Counted from the first letter of the stretch, positions 52,824 through 62,475 are shown. The stretch: 64,000 nt of DNA from MED-G116 sp038147495 (GCA_038147495.1 JAYQTT010000002.1:1-64000); one strand, 5' to 3'. Numbers and translations are program-made. Notes: generated by a model from the sequence alone, not told the origin.

Positions 52824-53795
52824 TAGCGCGTCGCGGGGGGCGGCGGCACGCCGCAGGCGGTCGTTGATTGCTTCGCCAAGACCCTGTTCGGGGATTGGCG
52901 CCACTGCAATCCTGTTGCAACCGGCAGCGTCTGCACGATGCAACATATCGAAAAGATTGGCCGCAGCTTCATTGACATCACCAATGTTACTGAGGCTTAG
53001 GCCAAGTTTTCCTTGCCCCGCAACCGGGCCAAAACCGATCAGCTCCTCATCGCCGTCAGCTTTCAATGCGGCAAGCCGAAGCGTTGCATCAGGCGCATAA
53101 TGGCTGGCCAATTGTCCGGGGCTTGCTGGGCGGCTCGATCCGCTGGGCGTACCGATAACCGCGGACAAACCAGCCGCCTCGAGGGCAGCGCTGATCTGCC
53201 CGGTTGTGATGCCGCCCGGTCGCAGCAATTGCACCGTTGGTCCGGTACAATCGATGATCGTTGACTCAACACCGCTCTCGCATGGGCCACCATCAAGAAC
53301 AAGATCAATGCGCCCTTCCAGCGACTGCATGACATGTTCGCTTCGTGTGGGGCTGATTTTGCCTGAAGGGTTGGCACTTGGCGCGGCGACAGGTGCGTTG
53401 AATAGCTGCAAAAGCCGCTTGGCATCAGGATGCGCCGGTACCCTGATGGCAACCTTATCCAAACCTGCGCTTGTCAACATGGCTATCGGGCAATCTTTGG
53501 TGCGATGAAGGACAAGAGTCATCGGCCCGGGCCAGAATGCCGCGGCAAGTGCTCTTGCGCTTGGGGTTGGCGTGCCGAGTGCAAAAGCCGCCTCTGTTGT
53601 CGCAACATGGCTGATCAGCGGATTGAATTGCGGCCTGTTTTTCGCGGCAAATATTCCGGCTACGGCCTGTGCATCGCGGGCATCAGCGCCAAGGCCATAG
53701 ACTGTTTCAGTCGGGAATGAGACAAGCCCACCCGCGGCAAGCGTCTTTGCCGCCAGCGAGAGAGAATCATCGTTAATAGGCAAGAGCCTTGTCAT
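52821..53795 (-). CDS. tsaC: Threonylcarbamoyl-AMP synthase (Sua5/YrdC type)
   Basis: The enzyme makes threonylcarbamoyl-AMP for the t6A modification of tRNA. The YrdC-like domain (GGLVSFPTETVYGLGADARD, KNRPQFNPLISHV, FWPGPMTLVL, PSANPSGKISPTRSEHV) is followed by a linker with RPGGITTGQI and a C-terminal Sua5 domain (SPGQLASHYAPDATL). The Met at 53795 (MTRLLPIND) gives 324 residues and a typical start; longer frames from 53864 are possible. It is therefore the two-domain Sua5 form, not the short YrdC. Confidence 0.92.
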   Translation of the reverse strand: MTRLLPINDDSLSLAAKTLAAGGLVSFPTETVYGLGADARDAQAVAGIFAAKNRPQFNPLISHVATTEAAFALGTPTPSARALAAAFWPGPMTLVLHRTKDCPIAMLTSAGLDKVAIRVPAHPDAKRLLQLFNAPVAAPSANPSGKISPTRSEHVMQSLEGRIDLVLDGGPCESGVESTIIDCTGPTVQLLRPGGITTGQISAALEAAGLSAVIGTPSGSSRPASPGQLASHYAPDATLRLAALKADGDEELIGFGPVAGQGKLGLSLSNIGDVNEAAANLFDMLHRADAAGCNRIAVAPIPEQGLGEAINDRLRRAAAPRDAL

Positions 53796-54054
53796 CGCAT
53801 CGCGTCTCAAAACAGGCATGTCATTCACTTGGCAAGTCATAGGCGGGCTTTGCAGACAGTGCAACCTGTTTGACCTGAGGTTCGCCGCTGAAACATATGT
53901 GTTTATGGCGATAAATCGGGATATGGCGCAGCGGTTTCGGGCATTTTCACTCCATCAGGCTATGGATTTTGTCGCCAGAGTGGCGCATCATATGCGGGCT
54001 TGTCCAAAGCGATTTAGGCCGTATCAATCAATTGCTGACAACAGGAAGTTTGCC

Positions 54055-54741
54055 ATGTGTGGCCGTTTTACAAGCACGGCATCGCCGGAAGAATTGATGC
54101 GCCATTTTGGTGTGACGATTCTCGAAAATCTGCGACCAAGATGGAACGTGGCGCCGAGCCAAAAGGTGCATGTAATCCAGCAAACCGGGCTTCATCCAGA
54201 AGCTGTTGCGGCGACATGGGGGCTGCCGCCAGCAACCAGCAAACACAGCTTTCTGATCAATGCCCGTATGGAAACGGTCGCTGAAAAGCCGACTTTTCGG
54301 GATGCTTTCATTCATCACAGATGCCTCGTTCCGGCGACCGGCTGGTATGAGTGGTCGGCGCCAAAACAGCCATGGCACATTCAGCTTAGAGACGGCGGAC
54401 CGATGGCAATGGCCGGGCTGTTATTTCGGCGTGGTGGCAAGATGAATTTCATCATCGTGACGAGTGCTGCCGATGGAGATTTGGCGCAAATACATCACCG
54501 GCAACCATTGGTTCTGCAACGTGCTTCATGGCAGTCCTGGCTGTGTGGCGGCGCAGCAGACGCGCAAAATTGCCTGCAGGCAACACCGGCTCAGTCATTC
54601 AACTGGTACAGGGTGGGGGCTTCGGTCGGACGTGTGGCGGAAGACCACCCGGGCCTTGTTACACCGCTTGATGAGAGGACACTGGCGGATGAGGGATCCG
54701 TATCCGCCACCGACAAAGTTCAGGGTGATCTTTTTGGTTGA
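54055..54741 (+). CDS. SRAP/HMCES-type abasic-site processing protein
   Basis: The 228-residue protein is of the SOS-response-associated peptidase family (YedK, HMCES), which forms a thiazolidine crosslink with abasic sites in single-stranded DNA. The catalytic Cys2 follows the initiator Met (MCGRFT), Asn69 is in LINARMET, and Glu99 is in GWYEW, all expected. An IHHRQP His loop follows. AGGAAG lies before the ATG at 54055, and a long upstream open frame is not part of the family. It is adjacent to a base-excision glycosylase gene, which creates such abasic sites. Confidence 0.93.
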   Translation: MCGRFTSTASPEELMRHFGVTILENLRPRWNVAPSQKVHVIQQTGLHPEAVAATWGLPPATSKHSFLINARMETVAEKPTFRDAFIHHRCLVPATGWYEWSAPKQPWHIQLRDGGPMAMAGLLFRRGGKMNFIIVTSAADGDLAQIHHRQPLVLQRASWQSWLCGGAADAQNCLQATPAQSFNWYRVGASVGRVAEDHPGLVTPLDERTLADEGSVSATDKVQGDLFG

Positions 54742-54754
54742 TGAAATCCCGAGT

Positions 54755-55414
54755 TTATATATCGGCCACCGTCACTTTGCGCACGATAACTCCGTATAAA
54801 TGCCACAGAACCAGTGCACCGGCGCCGCGATAGGGACGCCAATCTGCGCCAAGCTTGTCCAGCTCGTTTGCGGTCGGGCGGGCATCCAGTGATTTCAGTA
54901 ATCTCATCCCCTCCTGCAAGGCGATGTCATTGATCGGCCAGGCATCCATGTCGGCAAGCGCAAAAAGGCGATAATTGTCGGCCGTCCATGCCCCAATACC
55001 CCGAATCCGGGTCAATCTTGCCTGTACTTCGTCCCCCGGCAATTGGCCCAACTCGGCAAGGTCAAGGGCGCCGGAGGTTATTTCCATGGCAAGCCCGATC
55101 AGATATTCGGCCTTACGGCGGGACAGGCCTGCCGTCATCATGGTCTCGGTCGTGCTGTTGGCGATTGTAGTCTCGGCAACAAGGCCGGCAGCGTCCATGC
55201 GATTCCAGATTGAAGTCGCCGCCGCTCTTGATACCTGTTGCCCGACGATGGCTTTTGCCAATGTCTCGAAACTGGCGGGCAAGGCTCTGTCGGCTGGCGC
55301 GCCATAGGTGTCAATCGCGCGTTTGATGTCATCATCACGGCTGGCGAGGGCTGCCAGCGCCCCGCCTTCGCCATGACCGGCGTCATGGAATAATTTTTGG
55401 AACATCTCGCTCAT
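54755..55414 (-). CDS. DNA-3-methyladenine glycosylase II (AlkA-like, HhH-GPD)
   Basis: The 219-residue protein, from the Met at 55414, has the HhH-GPD fold: FETLAKAIVGQQVSRAAATS, then the helix-hairpin-helix LTRIRGIGAWTADNYRLFAL with the catalytic Asp in DMDAWPINDIALQEG. It removes alkylated bases. It lacks the N-terminal AlkA domain of E. coli, matching the shorter forms. Longer frames up to 55507 start with uncharacteristic sequence. It is convergent with the SRAP gene. Confidence 0.9.
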   Translation of the reverse strand: MSEMFQKLFHDAGHGEGGALAALASRDDDIKRAIDTYGAPADRALPASFETLAKAIVGQQVSRAAATSIWNRMDAAGLVAETTIANSTTETMMTAGLSRRKAEYLIGLAMEITSGALDLAELGQLPGDEVQARLTRIRGIGAWTADNYRLFALADMDAWPINDIALQEGMRLLKSLDARPTANELDKLGADWRPYRGAGALVLWHLYGVIVRKVTVADI

Positions 55415-55578
55415 CACCGCAAGCATAACGGGCATTACGCTTGTGACCAAGTTCAGACACACACCAAATCCGGAACCGGGGTGCGGGTTCACCGCAAAGG
55501 GAAGCAAATTGGTGTTCGCATTGCTGGTTTCGTCAGGCTATGCTTGAAGCGGTTACAGCCAGAAAGGTCGATCAGGTT

Positions 55579-56238
55579 ATGCGCGTCTGGGATTTGCCCC
55601 TGCGATTGTTTCATTGGGGATTGATGATATCGGTAGTCGGTGCCGTTGCGTCGTCAAAAGTCGGGGCAATAAACGTGCATGAGCGCTTTGGACTTACCGT
55701 CATGGGTTTGGTTCTGTTCCGTGTGATATGGGGGTTCTTTGGCGGGTATCACGCAAGATTTTCACATTTCGTAAAAGCACCGCAGACGGTTTTGGCATGG
55801 CTTCGCTCGGCAAAGGATGAACCGGTTCGCGCAGCCGGTCACAGCCCGATAGGTGCCTATGCCGTGCTGGCACTGCTTGCAATCGCCGGTTACATGGCGA
55901 CCACCGGATCAATGTCGAATGATGACATTCTGTTTGATGGGCCGCTGGCGCATCTTGTGCCGCAATATACCAAAGCCATTTCAGGATTGCATCATGACGG
56001 GCAATTGGTGCTGTTCGCGCTTGTGGTCATGCATATCGGTGCGATTATCTATTACAAGCGGGTGAAAAAACGCGGCTTGACTGCGGCGATGGTGCATGGC
56101 CGTGCAACTGATGCGCCTGGCACAATTACCGGGCCGGATGGTGGCATCACCGTGCCACACATGTTAGCGGGGCTGGTTTTGCTGGCCGCCTCAATCGGGG
56201 TGTGCCACCTGTTGCCATTGTTACGACCGGGCTTTTGA
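55579..56238 (+). CDS. Cytochrome b561-type membrane protein
   Basis: The 219-residue protein has the opening RVWDLPLRLFHWGLMISVVG and four or more transmembrane helices with His ligands (for example INVHERFGLTVMGL, SGLHHDGQLVLFALVVMHIG), characteristic of bacterial cytochrome b561 or Ni/Fe-hydrogenase b-type subunits. An alternative start at 55540 adds 13 residues. It would shuttle electrons between quinol and a periplasmic cytochrome. No hydrogenase genes are nearby, so the electron partner is unknown. Confidence 0.85.
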   Translation: MRVWDLPLRLFHWGLMISVVGAVASSKVGAINVHERFGLTVMGLVLFRVIWGFFGGYHARFSHFVKAPQTVLAWLRSAKDEPVRAAGHSPIGAYAVLALLAIAGYMATTGSMSNDDILFDGPLAHLVPQYTKAISGLHHDGQLVLFALVVMHIGAIIYYKRVKKRGLTAAMVHGRATDAPGTITGPDGGITVPHMLAGLVLLAASIGVCHLLPLLRPGF

Positions 56239-56346
56239 CCGCTGATCGAATATTCAGCATAGGCAGCCTCTGTTCGATCATATAAGATTTTCCATGCCTT
56301 TTTTGTCCATGGGTTTCTCTATCCATGGCCTGCGCTGTCTTTTACC

Positions 56347-57258
56347 ATGGGTTTCATCTTGGCAATTTCGCGTTCTGTTATTGGTGCCGGCCTCAGCCTA
56401 AGCACGGTGGCGTTTGGAATACTGACTGGTATTCTTGTCAAACAGGTCAGCGCGGACGCCTCGGTTATCACCACCCTGTTTTATCGGTTTCTTTTCAGCC
56501 TGCCGCTGCTTGTGCTGTTTGCACTCTATGTTCGCGGGGGTAAATTTCTTCAAATCAATCAGAAACGAACCCTGTTTTTGCGGGTGATATTTGGCTTTTC
56601 GGGCATATGTTTCTGGTTTCTGTCGGTGCGGAGCATGCCACTTGGTCAGGCAACGGCGCTGTTTCAAAGCTCGGTCATCTTTGTCACCCTGCTTTCACCT
56701 TTTTTGCTTGGCGAAAAGGTCGGTATCTATCGCTGGAGTGCAGTTCTTGCTGGCATGACGGGCGTTGTGGTGGTCACAGATCCATTCCATGGTGATCTTG
56801 GCTGGTTTGCAATCTATGGCGTGATGGCGGCTCTTTCGGGTGCTGTCCTGGCCATTCTCTTGCGCCGTCTTGGGCGGGGCGATGCGCCGACAAGCGTGGC
56901 GGTCTGGTATAATGGCTGCGGATTTATCGCGTTGGCTTTTGTCGTTGCCCTGTTTCCTGATCATTTGGTGATTTTTTCAGGGACAACCCTTTATCAACTG
57001 ATTGCACTTGGGCTGGTTGCTTCATTCCAGCAAATTGTTCTGACAAGTTCCTATCGCTACGCCGATGCGGTGGTCATTGCCTCAATGCGGTATGTCCAGA
57101 TGCCGCTGTCCGGGCTTGTTGGCTATTTCATGTTTGCCGAGGTGATGTCGGGAACAGAGATTGCCGGAGCGGTGATAATCATTTCCAGCTGTCTGGTCAT
57201 CATCTGGCGTGAGATTGTGCGCGCCCGTCAAACGCGTGCTGTCGATCCGGCTGTGTAA
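56347..57258 (+). CDS. DMT-superfamily (EamA) transporter
   Basis: The 303-residue protein has ten hydrophobic helices in two EamA repeats. Features include ITTLFYRFLFSLPLLVLFAL, GFSGICFWFLSVRSMPLGQA and VSLLEP-equivalent regions such as ASMRYVQMPLSGLVGYFMFA. It is probably an exporter of metabolites or amino acids. There is no clear Shine-Dalgarno; the start lies in the second of two CCATGGGTTTC copies (56307 and 56345). Confidence 0.85.
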   Translation: MGFILAISRSVIGAGLSLSTVAFGILTGILVKQVSADASVITTLFYRFLFSLPLLVLFALYVRGGKFLQINQKRTLFLRVIFGFSGICFWFLSVRSMPLGQATALFQSSVIFVTLLSPFLLGEKVGIYRWSAVLAGMTGVVVVTDPFHGDLGWFAIYGVMAALSGAVLAILLRRLGRGDAPTSVAVWYNGCGFIALAFVVALFPDHLVIFSGTTLYQLIALGLVASFQQIVLTSSYRYADAVVIASMRYVQMPLSGLVGYFMFAEVMSGTEIAGAVIIISSCLVIIWREIVRARQTRAVDPAV

Positions 57259-57422
57259 TCCCGCCTTGTGATATGGCTGGATGGCTATGACTGGATTTTT
57301 TTTGGCGTGACATGGGTGGCTTGCCAATCACTGCCATTTTCTCATACATAGGCATCGGGCAAAAATTTGGGTCTGGTACAAGTCCGGTGTCTAACGGACC
57401 AGACAGGAACAGGAGCATTTAA

Positions 57423-57944
57423 ATGGCTGCACAGATCATCCGCATCATGGGCGAGTCGGATATTGTTGACGTTGATATCAATTCGCATGATGGCAAAGCG
57501 CATGCAAAGCTGATGGGGCTTGATATGGCGGATAAGATCAATCTGCTTGGTCACTGGATGGATCAGGACCGCGGCGAGGCTCTGGCGGCGCAGGATGATT
57601 ACAAGTCGGCAATGACTGCGATCGCGGCTGATTATTTTGCGACTGGTGCTGGCGTGAAGGGATTCGCCAAGGGAACAAACTTCATCCTGCTGATGATCCT
57701 TCGCGAGAAATGGCCGGTCGGCTCAAAAGCCAAATTCCAAAAGATCGCCAACCGCGTTGGTGCAGACCATACCTATCTGGCGGTAGCGGGCGTTGCCGCG
57801 AAGATTGATAATCTCGACGATGACGCCGCACTGAAACAGGCGGAGACAACCCAGCTTAGCCTTGCGTTGCCCGACTTCCGGAAGATGCGCAAACAATTTG
57901 CAAACAGCAGTGCCGTACAAACATTAATCAGGCAGGGTGTCTAG
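57423..57944 (+). CDS. Protein of unknown function, soluble
   Basis: I do not recognise this 173-residue protein. It starts MAAQIIRIMGESDIVDVDIN, has no signal peptide or membrane segment, and shows FATGAGVKGFAKGTNFILLM and LRMKQ-type helices. AGGAGC lies 6 bases before the ATG. The amino acid composition is ordinary for the region, so it looks like a real core gene and not a transferred one. It ends seven bases from the convergent acetoacetyl-CoA synthetase. Confidence 0.75.
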   Translation: MAAQIIRIMGESDIVDVDINSHDGKAHAKLMGLDMADKINLLGHWMDQDRGEALAAQDDYKSAMTAIAADYFATGAGVKGFAKGTNFILLMILREKWPVGSKAKFQKIANRVGADHTYLAVAGVAAKIDNLDDDAALKQAETTQLSLALPDFRKMRKQFANSSAVQTLIRQGV

Positions 57945-57950
57945 CCAGCA

Positions 57951-59936
57951 TCAATCCCGCAATTCGGCGAGATCGCGAAAATGGTCCAGTGCTTCGGCAT
58001 TGGCCAGCGCCTCGGTGTTTTTCACTGGCCGGCCATGGATGATGTCACGCACGGCGAGTTCTGTGATCTTACCCGATCTGGTGCGCGGAATATCGGGCAC
58101 GGCAATGATCCGTGCGGGCACATGGCGCGGGGTTGCGCCATTCCGGATGGCCTGCTTCATGGATGTGACAAGATCATCATTCAATGTGGCGTGTTCTGCC
58201 ATTCGCAAAAACAGAATGACGCGCACGTCATTGTCCCATGATTGCCCGACAACCAGCGCTTCGAGAATTTCGTCAAACGCCTCGACCTGCCGATAGATTT
58301 CAGCCGTCCCGATCCGCACGCCACCCGGATTAAGCGTTGCATCTGACCGCCCGTGAATGACGATGCCGCCACGCGATGTCATCGTGGCCCAGTCACCATG
58401 CCGCCAGACTCCGGGGAAGTGTTCAAAATAGGCGGCCTTGTATTTTGCATCATCCGGATCGTTCCAGAATTTGATTGGCATCGACGGGAAGGGGGCAAGA
58501 CAGCATAATTCGCCCTGTTCCCCGATCACCGGTGTGCCGTTGTCATCAAGGACAGCAACCTTCATACCAAGACCACAGGCCTGAATTTCACCGGCTATGA
58601 CCGGTTGCACCGGACATCCAAGGACAAAGCAGGAGATTATGTCTGTTCCGCCGGAAATGGAACTCAGCTGGATCGTCTGGCTGATTGATTTGTACACAAA
58701 ATCAAATCCATCAACCGACAAAGGTGATCCGGTGGTCATGATCACCCGCAAACTGGACAGATCGACATTGTCTTTTGGCGCGTATCCGGAATTGCGAACC
58801 GCGTCTATATATTTGGCAGACACGCCGAAATGACTGAGCCGTTCATCCTTGGCAATTTGCCACAAACGCTCTGGGCCCGGATGGAACGGGTTGCCCTCGT
58901 AGAGCACGATGCGGGCGCCCAACATCAATGTTGAGACCATCCAATTCCACATCATCCAACCGCAGGTCGTAAAAAAGAACATGGCGTCGTCATCACGGAC
59001 ATCGCTGTGAAGGCGCAGCTCTTTGACATGCTGCAGGATGGTCCCGCCGACACCATGCACGATACATTTTGGAACGCCGGTCGTGCCGCTGGAAAACAGG
59101 ATATATAGCGGGTCATTGAAGCCGACGCGGGTAAATTCCTCTATAGGCGCGCAGGCGGAAAGCGCATCGGCAAACAATATGGCCCCGTCAAGTTTGCCAA
59201 GATCGGGGGCGGGAGACAGATAGGGTATTATCACGACAGCGGTGAGGGAGGGCAGGCTGGCGGCAAGTTCGGCAACGATGCCCGATCTGTCCATTGGCTT
59301 GCCGGCATAGCTATAGCCATCGCAAGCAAACAACAGCTTTGGTTCAATCTGACCAAAACGGTCTCGGGCACCGCCGATGCCAAAGTCCGGCGAGCAGCTG
59401 GAAAAAACAGCGCCAAGGGCTGATGCCGCCAACATGGTGATGATGGATTCCGGGCTGTTTGGCACGAAAGCGGCAACACGATCGCCGGGGCCAATACCCT
59501 GTTCACGCATCCAGCCAGCAAGCGCAATGACACGGGATTTGAGTTCCCGGCGGCTTAGAGTCAGGTGCCGACCATCTTCACCATATGCGGAAATCGCCGG
59601 ACGATCATCAGCATTGGCGAGCATGTTTTCAGCAAAACAAAGCCGGGCATCGGGAAAAAATTTGGCGCCGGGCATTTGCGCGGCATTTGCAATAAGTCGG
59701 TCGCCTTTTTCACCCACAACGCCGTGCCAATCCCATAGCGCATCCCAAAAGGCAGGGCTGTCATCAACAGACCATTGCCAGAGCCGTTGATATTCCTCTT
59801 GCCAGTTATCGTCCTGATTTGGTGCGTTGCCTGCGCGATATTTTGTTGCCGTGGCCTTGGCAAAATTCACCAGATTGGTGGTTTCCATATGCGCCGGATC
59901 AGGGTGCCAGAGGATCGTGTTGTTGTCGCTTGCCAT
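57951..59936 (-). CDS. Acetoacetyl-CoA synthetase
   Basis: The 661-residue adenylate-forming enzyme activates acetoacetate. It has an N-terminal acetoacetyl-CoA synthetase region (WHGVVGEKGDRLIANAAQMP), ATP motif FSSGTTGVPKCIVHG, and the A5-A8 region TGSPLSVDGFDF, SGGTDIISCFVLGCPVQPV, WRHGDWATM, and HGRSDATLNPGGVRIGTAEI. The acylation-sensitive Lys is in RSGKITELAV. It ties ketone-body or polyhydroxyalkanoate turnover to central carbon. No PHA genes are next to it. Confidence 0.92.
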   Translation of the reverse strand: MASDNNTILWHPDPAHMETTNLVNFAKATATKYRAGNAPNQDDNWQEEYQRLWQWSVDDSPAFWDALWDWHGVVGEKGDRLIANAAQMPGAKFFPDARLCFAENMLANADDRPAISAYGEDGRHLTLSRRELKSRVIALAGWMREQGIGPGDRVAAFVPNSPESIITMLAASALGAVFSSCSPDFGIGGARDRFGQIEPKLLFACDGYSYAGKPMDRSGIVAELAASLPSLTAVVIIPYLSPAPDLGKLDGAILFADALSACAPIEEFTRVGFNDPLYILFSSGTTGVPKCIVHGVGGTILQHVKELRLHSDVRDDDAMFFFTTCGWMMWNWMVSTLMLGARIVLYEGNPFHPGPERLWQIAKDERLSHFGVSAKYIDAVRNSGYAPKDNVDLSSLRVIMTTGSPLSVDGFDFVYKSISQTIQLSSISGGTDIISCFVLGCPVQPVIAGEIQACGLGMKVAVLDDNGTPVIGEQGELCCLAPFPSMPIKFWNDPDDAKYKAAYFEHFPGVWRHGDWATMTSRGGIVIHGRSDATLNPGGVRIGTAEIYRQVEAFDEILEALVVGQSWDNDVRVILFLRMAEHATLNDDLVTSMKQAIRNGATPRHVPARIIAVPDIPRTRSGKITELAVRDIIHGRPVKNTEALANAEALDHFRDLAELRD

Positions 59937-60372
59937 GCTTGGAGTTCACTCGCATCTGTTCGGTTCACGCAATGTATTTATACAACGATGGATTGCACAA
60001 GTTCATCTTTGGGGATTGCCAGGGGCCAATTGACCCGCGCCCCAAAGATAGAGCCACCTATATCAATCGGCAATGGTCTTTGCCTTTCGATTCGGCCGAA
60101 AAAACACAGCTTTTAAAAGAATAAAATTTATATTTTACAATTATATATAAAAGCGTCTCGTAGATGCGCCCGGTTTCCTGTGCAGATGGATTATCCGAAG
60201 GAACTGGTTATGACATCAAATGCTGAATAAGGTTGTTAATAAATAATTAACAAGGTGTAAACTTTCCGCTAATCGATTCGTCAGGCGATAGAGCAACGTC
60301 AAAAAGCCTCCACCTGACTTGAATGAATGTTAACGGCGCATCAGGGTGGAGTGCGCAATCTGGAGCTTGAAG
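59937..60372. other. Intergenic region, 436 bases, with AT-rich tracts
   Basis: No gene is supported. It holds the start regions of the acetoacetyl-CoA synthetase (minus) and the unknown gene at 60373 (plus). An AT-rich tract spans about 60114-60152 (for example AAAATTTATATTTTACAA). A CtrA-type box is listed separately. The remainder is ordinary sequence. Confidence 0.5.
60236..60251 (+). promoter_or_regulatory. CtrA-type binding box
   Basis: TTAATAAATAATTAAC fits the CtrA consensus TTAA-N7-TTAA exactly, with a following C. It is also the heart of a larger dyad (TTGTTAAT at 60233-60240, AAATA, then ATTAACAA at 60246-60253). It lies 122 bases before the unknown gene at 60373. CtrA is an alphaproteobacterial regulator of cell cycle and motility; I see no ctrA gene in this window. 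Confidence 0.45.
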
Positions 60373-60816
60373 ATGCTTGCACGGGTCACCGAAATCATGC
60401 GCGAACTGATTGAATCGCCGATCGATACAATGCCATTGCCAGTGGCTGAACTGGCAAGGCGCAGATGGATGGCGGGAAATGAGTCTGGTCCGATTGTTCA
60501 ACTTGAATTGATGGATGATGGCAAGCGGGGCATCATTTTTGCCATTATGGCCCGTGACGGTAGCGGACCATTGCGTGCATCATTTATGACCATGCTGTTG
60601 CTGGAAGACACCATCGCCACATCTCAGACACCCTTTGTGGTGTGTTCTGGCGAGGCCACCGTAACGATTTATCGTTACGTTGATCTGGCTTCGGTTTCAA
60701 AAGACGAACTTTGCCGGGTGCTGACAAATTTCGCCGAACTCGCCGATCTGGTGCTGGGTGACTATTTGCCGAAGGTGGCCCCAACACCTCCAGCCGCAAC
60801 AGCAGAATTTGCCTGA
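60373..60816 (+). CDS. Protein of unknown function, soluble
   Basis: I do not recognise this 147-residue protein. The ATG at 60373 (MLARVTEIMRELIESP) follows GGAG at 60361; a GTG at 60346 would add nine residues. There is no signal peptide. The middle is beta-strand rich (VQLELMDDGKRGIIFAIMAR), and the end is helical (LCRVLTNFAELADLVLGDYL) with a short Pro/Ala tail. The layout slightly recalls secretion-chaperone or YbjN-like folds, which I cannot confirm. A CtrA-type box lies upstream. Confidence 0.7.
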   Translation: MLARVTEIMRELIESPIDTMPLPVAELARRRWMAGNESGPIVQLELMDDGKRGIIFAIMARDGSGPLRASFMTMLLLEDTIATSQTPFVVCSGEATVTIYRYVDLASVSKDELCRVLTNFAELADLVLGDYLPKVAPTPPAATAEFA

Positions 60817-60977
60817 GGCTTCAGGTTGCAATTTCTGTCACGCTGTATAGGAATATGGGCGTGACGGCCCGTGTGCCGTTCTGATACGGCATCGCGAGCT
60901 TGAATCCGTCTGCCTGACAAGGCGTGAGTGAGAAAGCTGGTCCGCTGCCATTGGTAGGCAAGACGAAGGCAAACAGC

Positions 60978-62330
60978 ATGACATATGATTATGATCTGAT
61001 CGTGATCGGGGCGGGTTCCGGCGGTGTCCGTGCCGCCCGTATTTCTGCAGGTTACGGCGCCAAGACGGCTGTTATTGAGGCGGATAGGCCGGGTGGCACC
61101 TGTGTCATCAGGGGGTGTGTGCCAAAAAAGCTGTTGATGTATGGATCCGCATTTTCTGCTGATGTCGAGGATGCAAGAGGCTTTGGCTGGGATATGGATA
61201 CCCCGCGCCATGATTGGTCCCGCCTGATCGCCGCCAAGGATGCCGAACTTGACCGGCTTGAGGGAATTTACCGGAAACTTCTGGAAAATGCCGGAGCAGA
61301 TTTAATCGCCGGTTATGGACGTCTTGTCGGTCCGCATGAGGTGCAGGTGGCAGACAGGGTGCTCTCGGCGGCGCATATTGTCATTGCTGTTGGCGGCAAA
61401 CCACAATTGATTGACGTTCCGGGCATGGCTGAACATGCCATCACGTCCAACGAAGCGCTTGATCTCGCGGCTTTGCCGAATGAAGTCGTGGTGTATGGGG
61501 GCGGTTACATTGCGCTTGAATTTGCCGGGATTTTCAACGGTCTTGGCGCAAAGACCCATCTTGTCTACCGCAGCGATCTGCCGCTTCGTGGGTTCGATGA
61601 CGATATCCGCCGTGAAATTGCCGTTGCTCTTGCTGGGCGTGGCATCATTCTTCATCCCGAAAATACAGTTGCCGCAATCAGCACATCTGCGGGTCGAAAA
61701 CAAGTGACCCTGAGTGGTGGTGAGGTGATCAACGCGGATGCGATGATGGCCGCGACAGGACGGGTGCCAAACACCGAAGGGCTTGGCCTTGATGCGGTCG
61801 GCGTGGCGCAGGGTAAAGGTGGTGAGATCATCGTTGACGCGCATTCGCGAACGTCAATCGGGTCTGTCTATGCGATTGGCGATGTGACCAACAGGATCAA
61901 TCTGACGCCGGTGGCCATTGCCGAAGGGCATGCCCTTGCCGATACGCTGTTTGGCGGCAATGAACGGGTTGTCGACCACAACAATATCGCATCGGCTGTG
62001 TTCAGCCAGCCACCGATCGCCAGTGTTGGCATGACCGAGGCAGAAGCGCACGCGAAATGCGGCGAGATACGCGTCTTTGAAAGCCGGTTTCGTGCAATGA
62101 AAAACACGATCTCCGGGCGAGATGAAAAAAGCTATATGAAGCTCATTGTCGACATCGCCTCTGACCGGGTTGTTGGCGTGCATATGATGGGGCCTGACAG
62201 CGGCGAAATCATGCAAGGCATCGGTATTGCCGTCAAAATGGGCGCGACCAAGGCTGACTTTGACGCAACGGTTGGGATTCATCCCACAGCAGCTGAAGAA
62301 TTTGTAACGATGCGCACGCCGCGGTCATAA
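60978..62330 (+). CDS. gor: Glutathione-disulfide reductase
   Basis: The 450-residue flavoenzyme reduces GSSG with NADPH. The FAD motif is YDLIVIGAGSGGVRAARISA and the redox-active pair is Cys42 and Cys47 in GGTCVIRGCVPKK. The NADPH motif is VVYGGGYIALEFAGIFNGLG, followed by a basic stretch (VYRSDLPLRGFDDD). The C-terminal His-Glu is in VGIHPTAAEEF. The start at 60978 (MTYDYDLI) is preferred to a longer frame from 60924. Other than thiol redox balance, no context tie is evident. Confidence 0.94.
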   Translation: MTYDYDLIVIGAGSGGVRAARISAGYGAKTAVIEADRPGGTCVIRGCVPKKLLMYGSAFSADVEDARGFGWDMDTPRHDWSRLIAAKDAELDRLEGIYRKLLENAGADLIAGYGRLVGPHEVQVADRVLSAAHIVIAVGGKPQLIDVPGMAEHAITSNEALDLAALPNEVVVYGGGYIALEFAGIFNGLGAKTHLVYRSDLPLRGFDDDIRREIAVALAGRGIILHPENTVAAISTSAGRKQVTLSGGEVINADAMMAATGRVPNTEGLGLDAVGVAQGKGGEIIVDAHSRTSIGSVYAIGDVTNRINLTPVAIAEGHALADTLFGGNERVVDHNNIASAVFSQPPIASVGMTEAEAHAKCGEIRVFESRFRAMKNTISGRDEKSYMKLIVDIASDRVVGVHMMGPDSGEIMQGIGIAVKMGATKADFDATVGIHPTAAEEFVTMRTPRS

Positions 62331-62475
62331 CCCTTCGCCAAGAAACCCCAAAGCGTGAAATAGGTTGAAAAACAGCCGAAATTGGCCATTATAGGGCCGA
62401 AAGAAGTAACACGGACAAAGTGCGGTCGTATCTTGTCGTGAATGTTAGTTCGAGAATCAACAAAGGTGTGAGTAA

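Noticed and set aside
56307..56355. Direct repeats CCATGGGTTTC around the EamA start as a mobile-element footprint
   Set aside because: Eleven-base repeats 38 bases apart without inverted ends are easily explained by chance or slippage.
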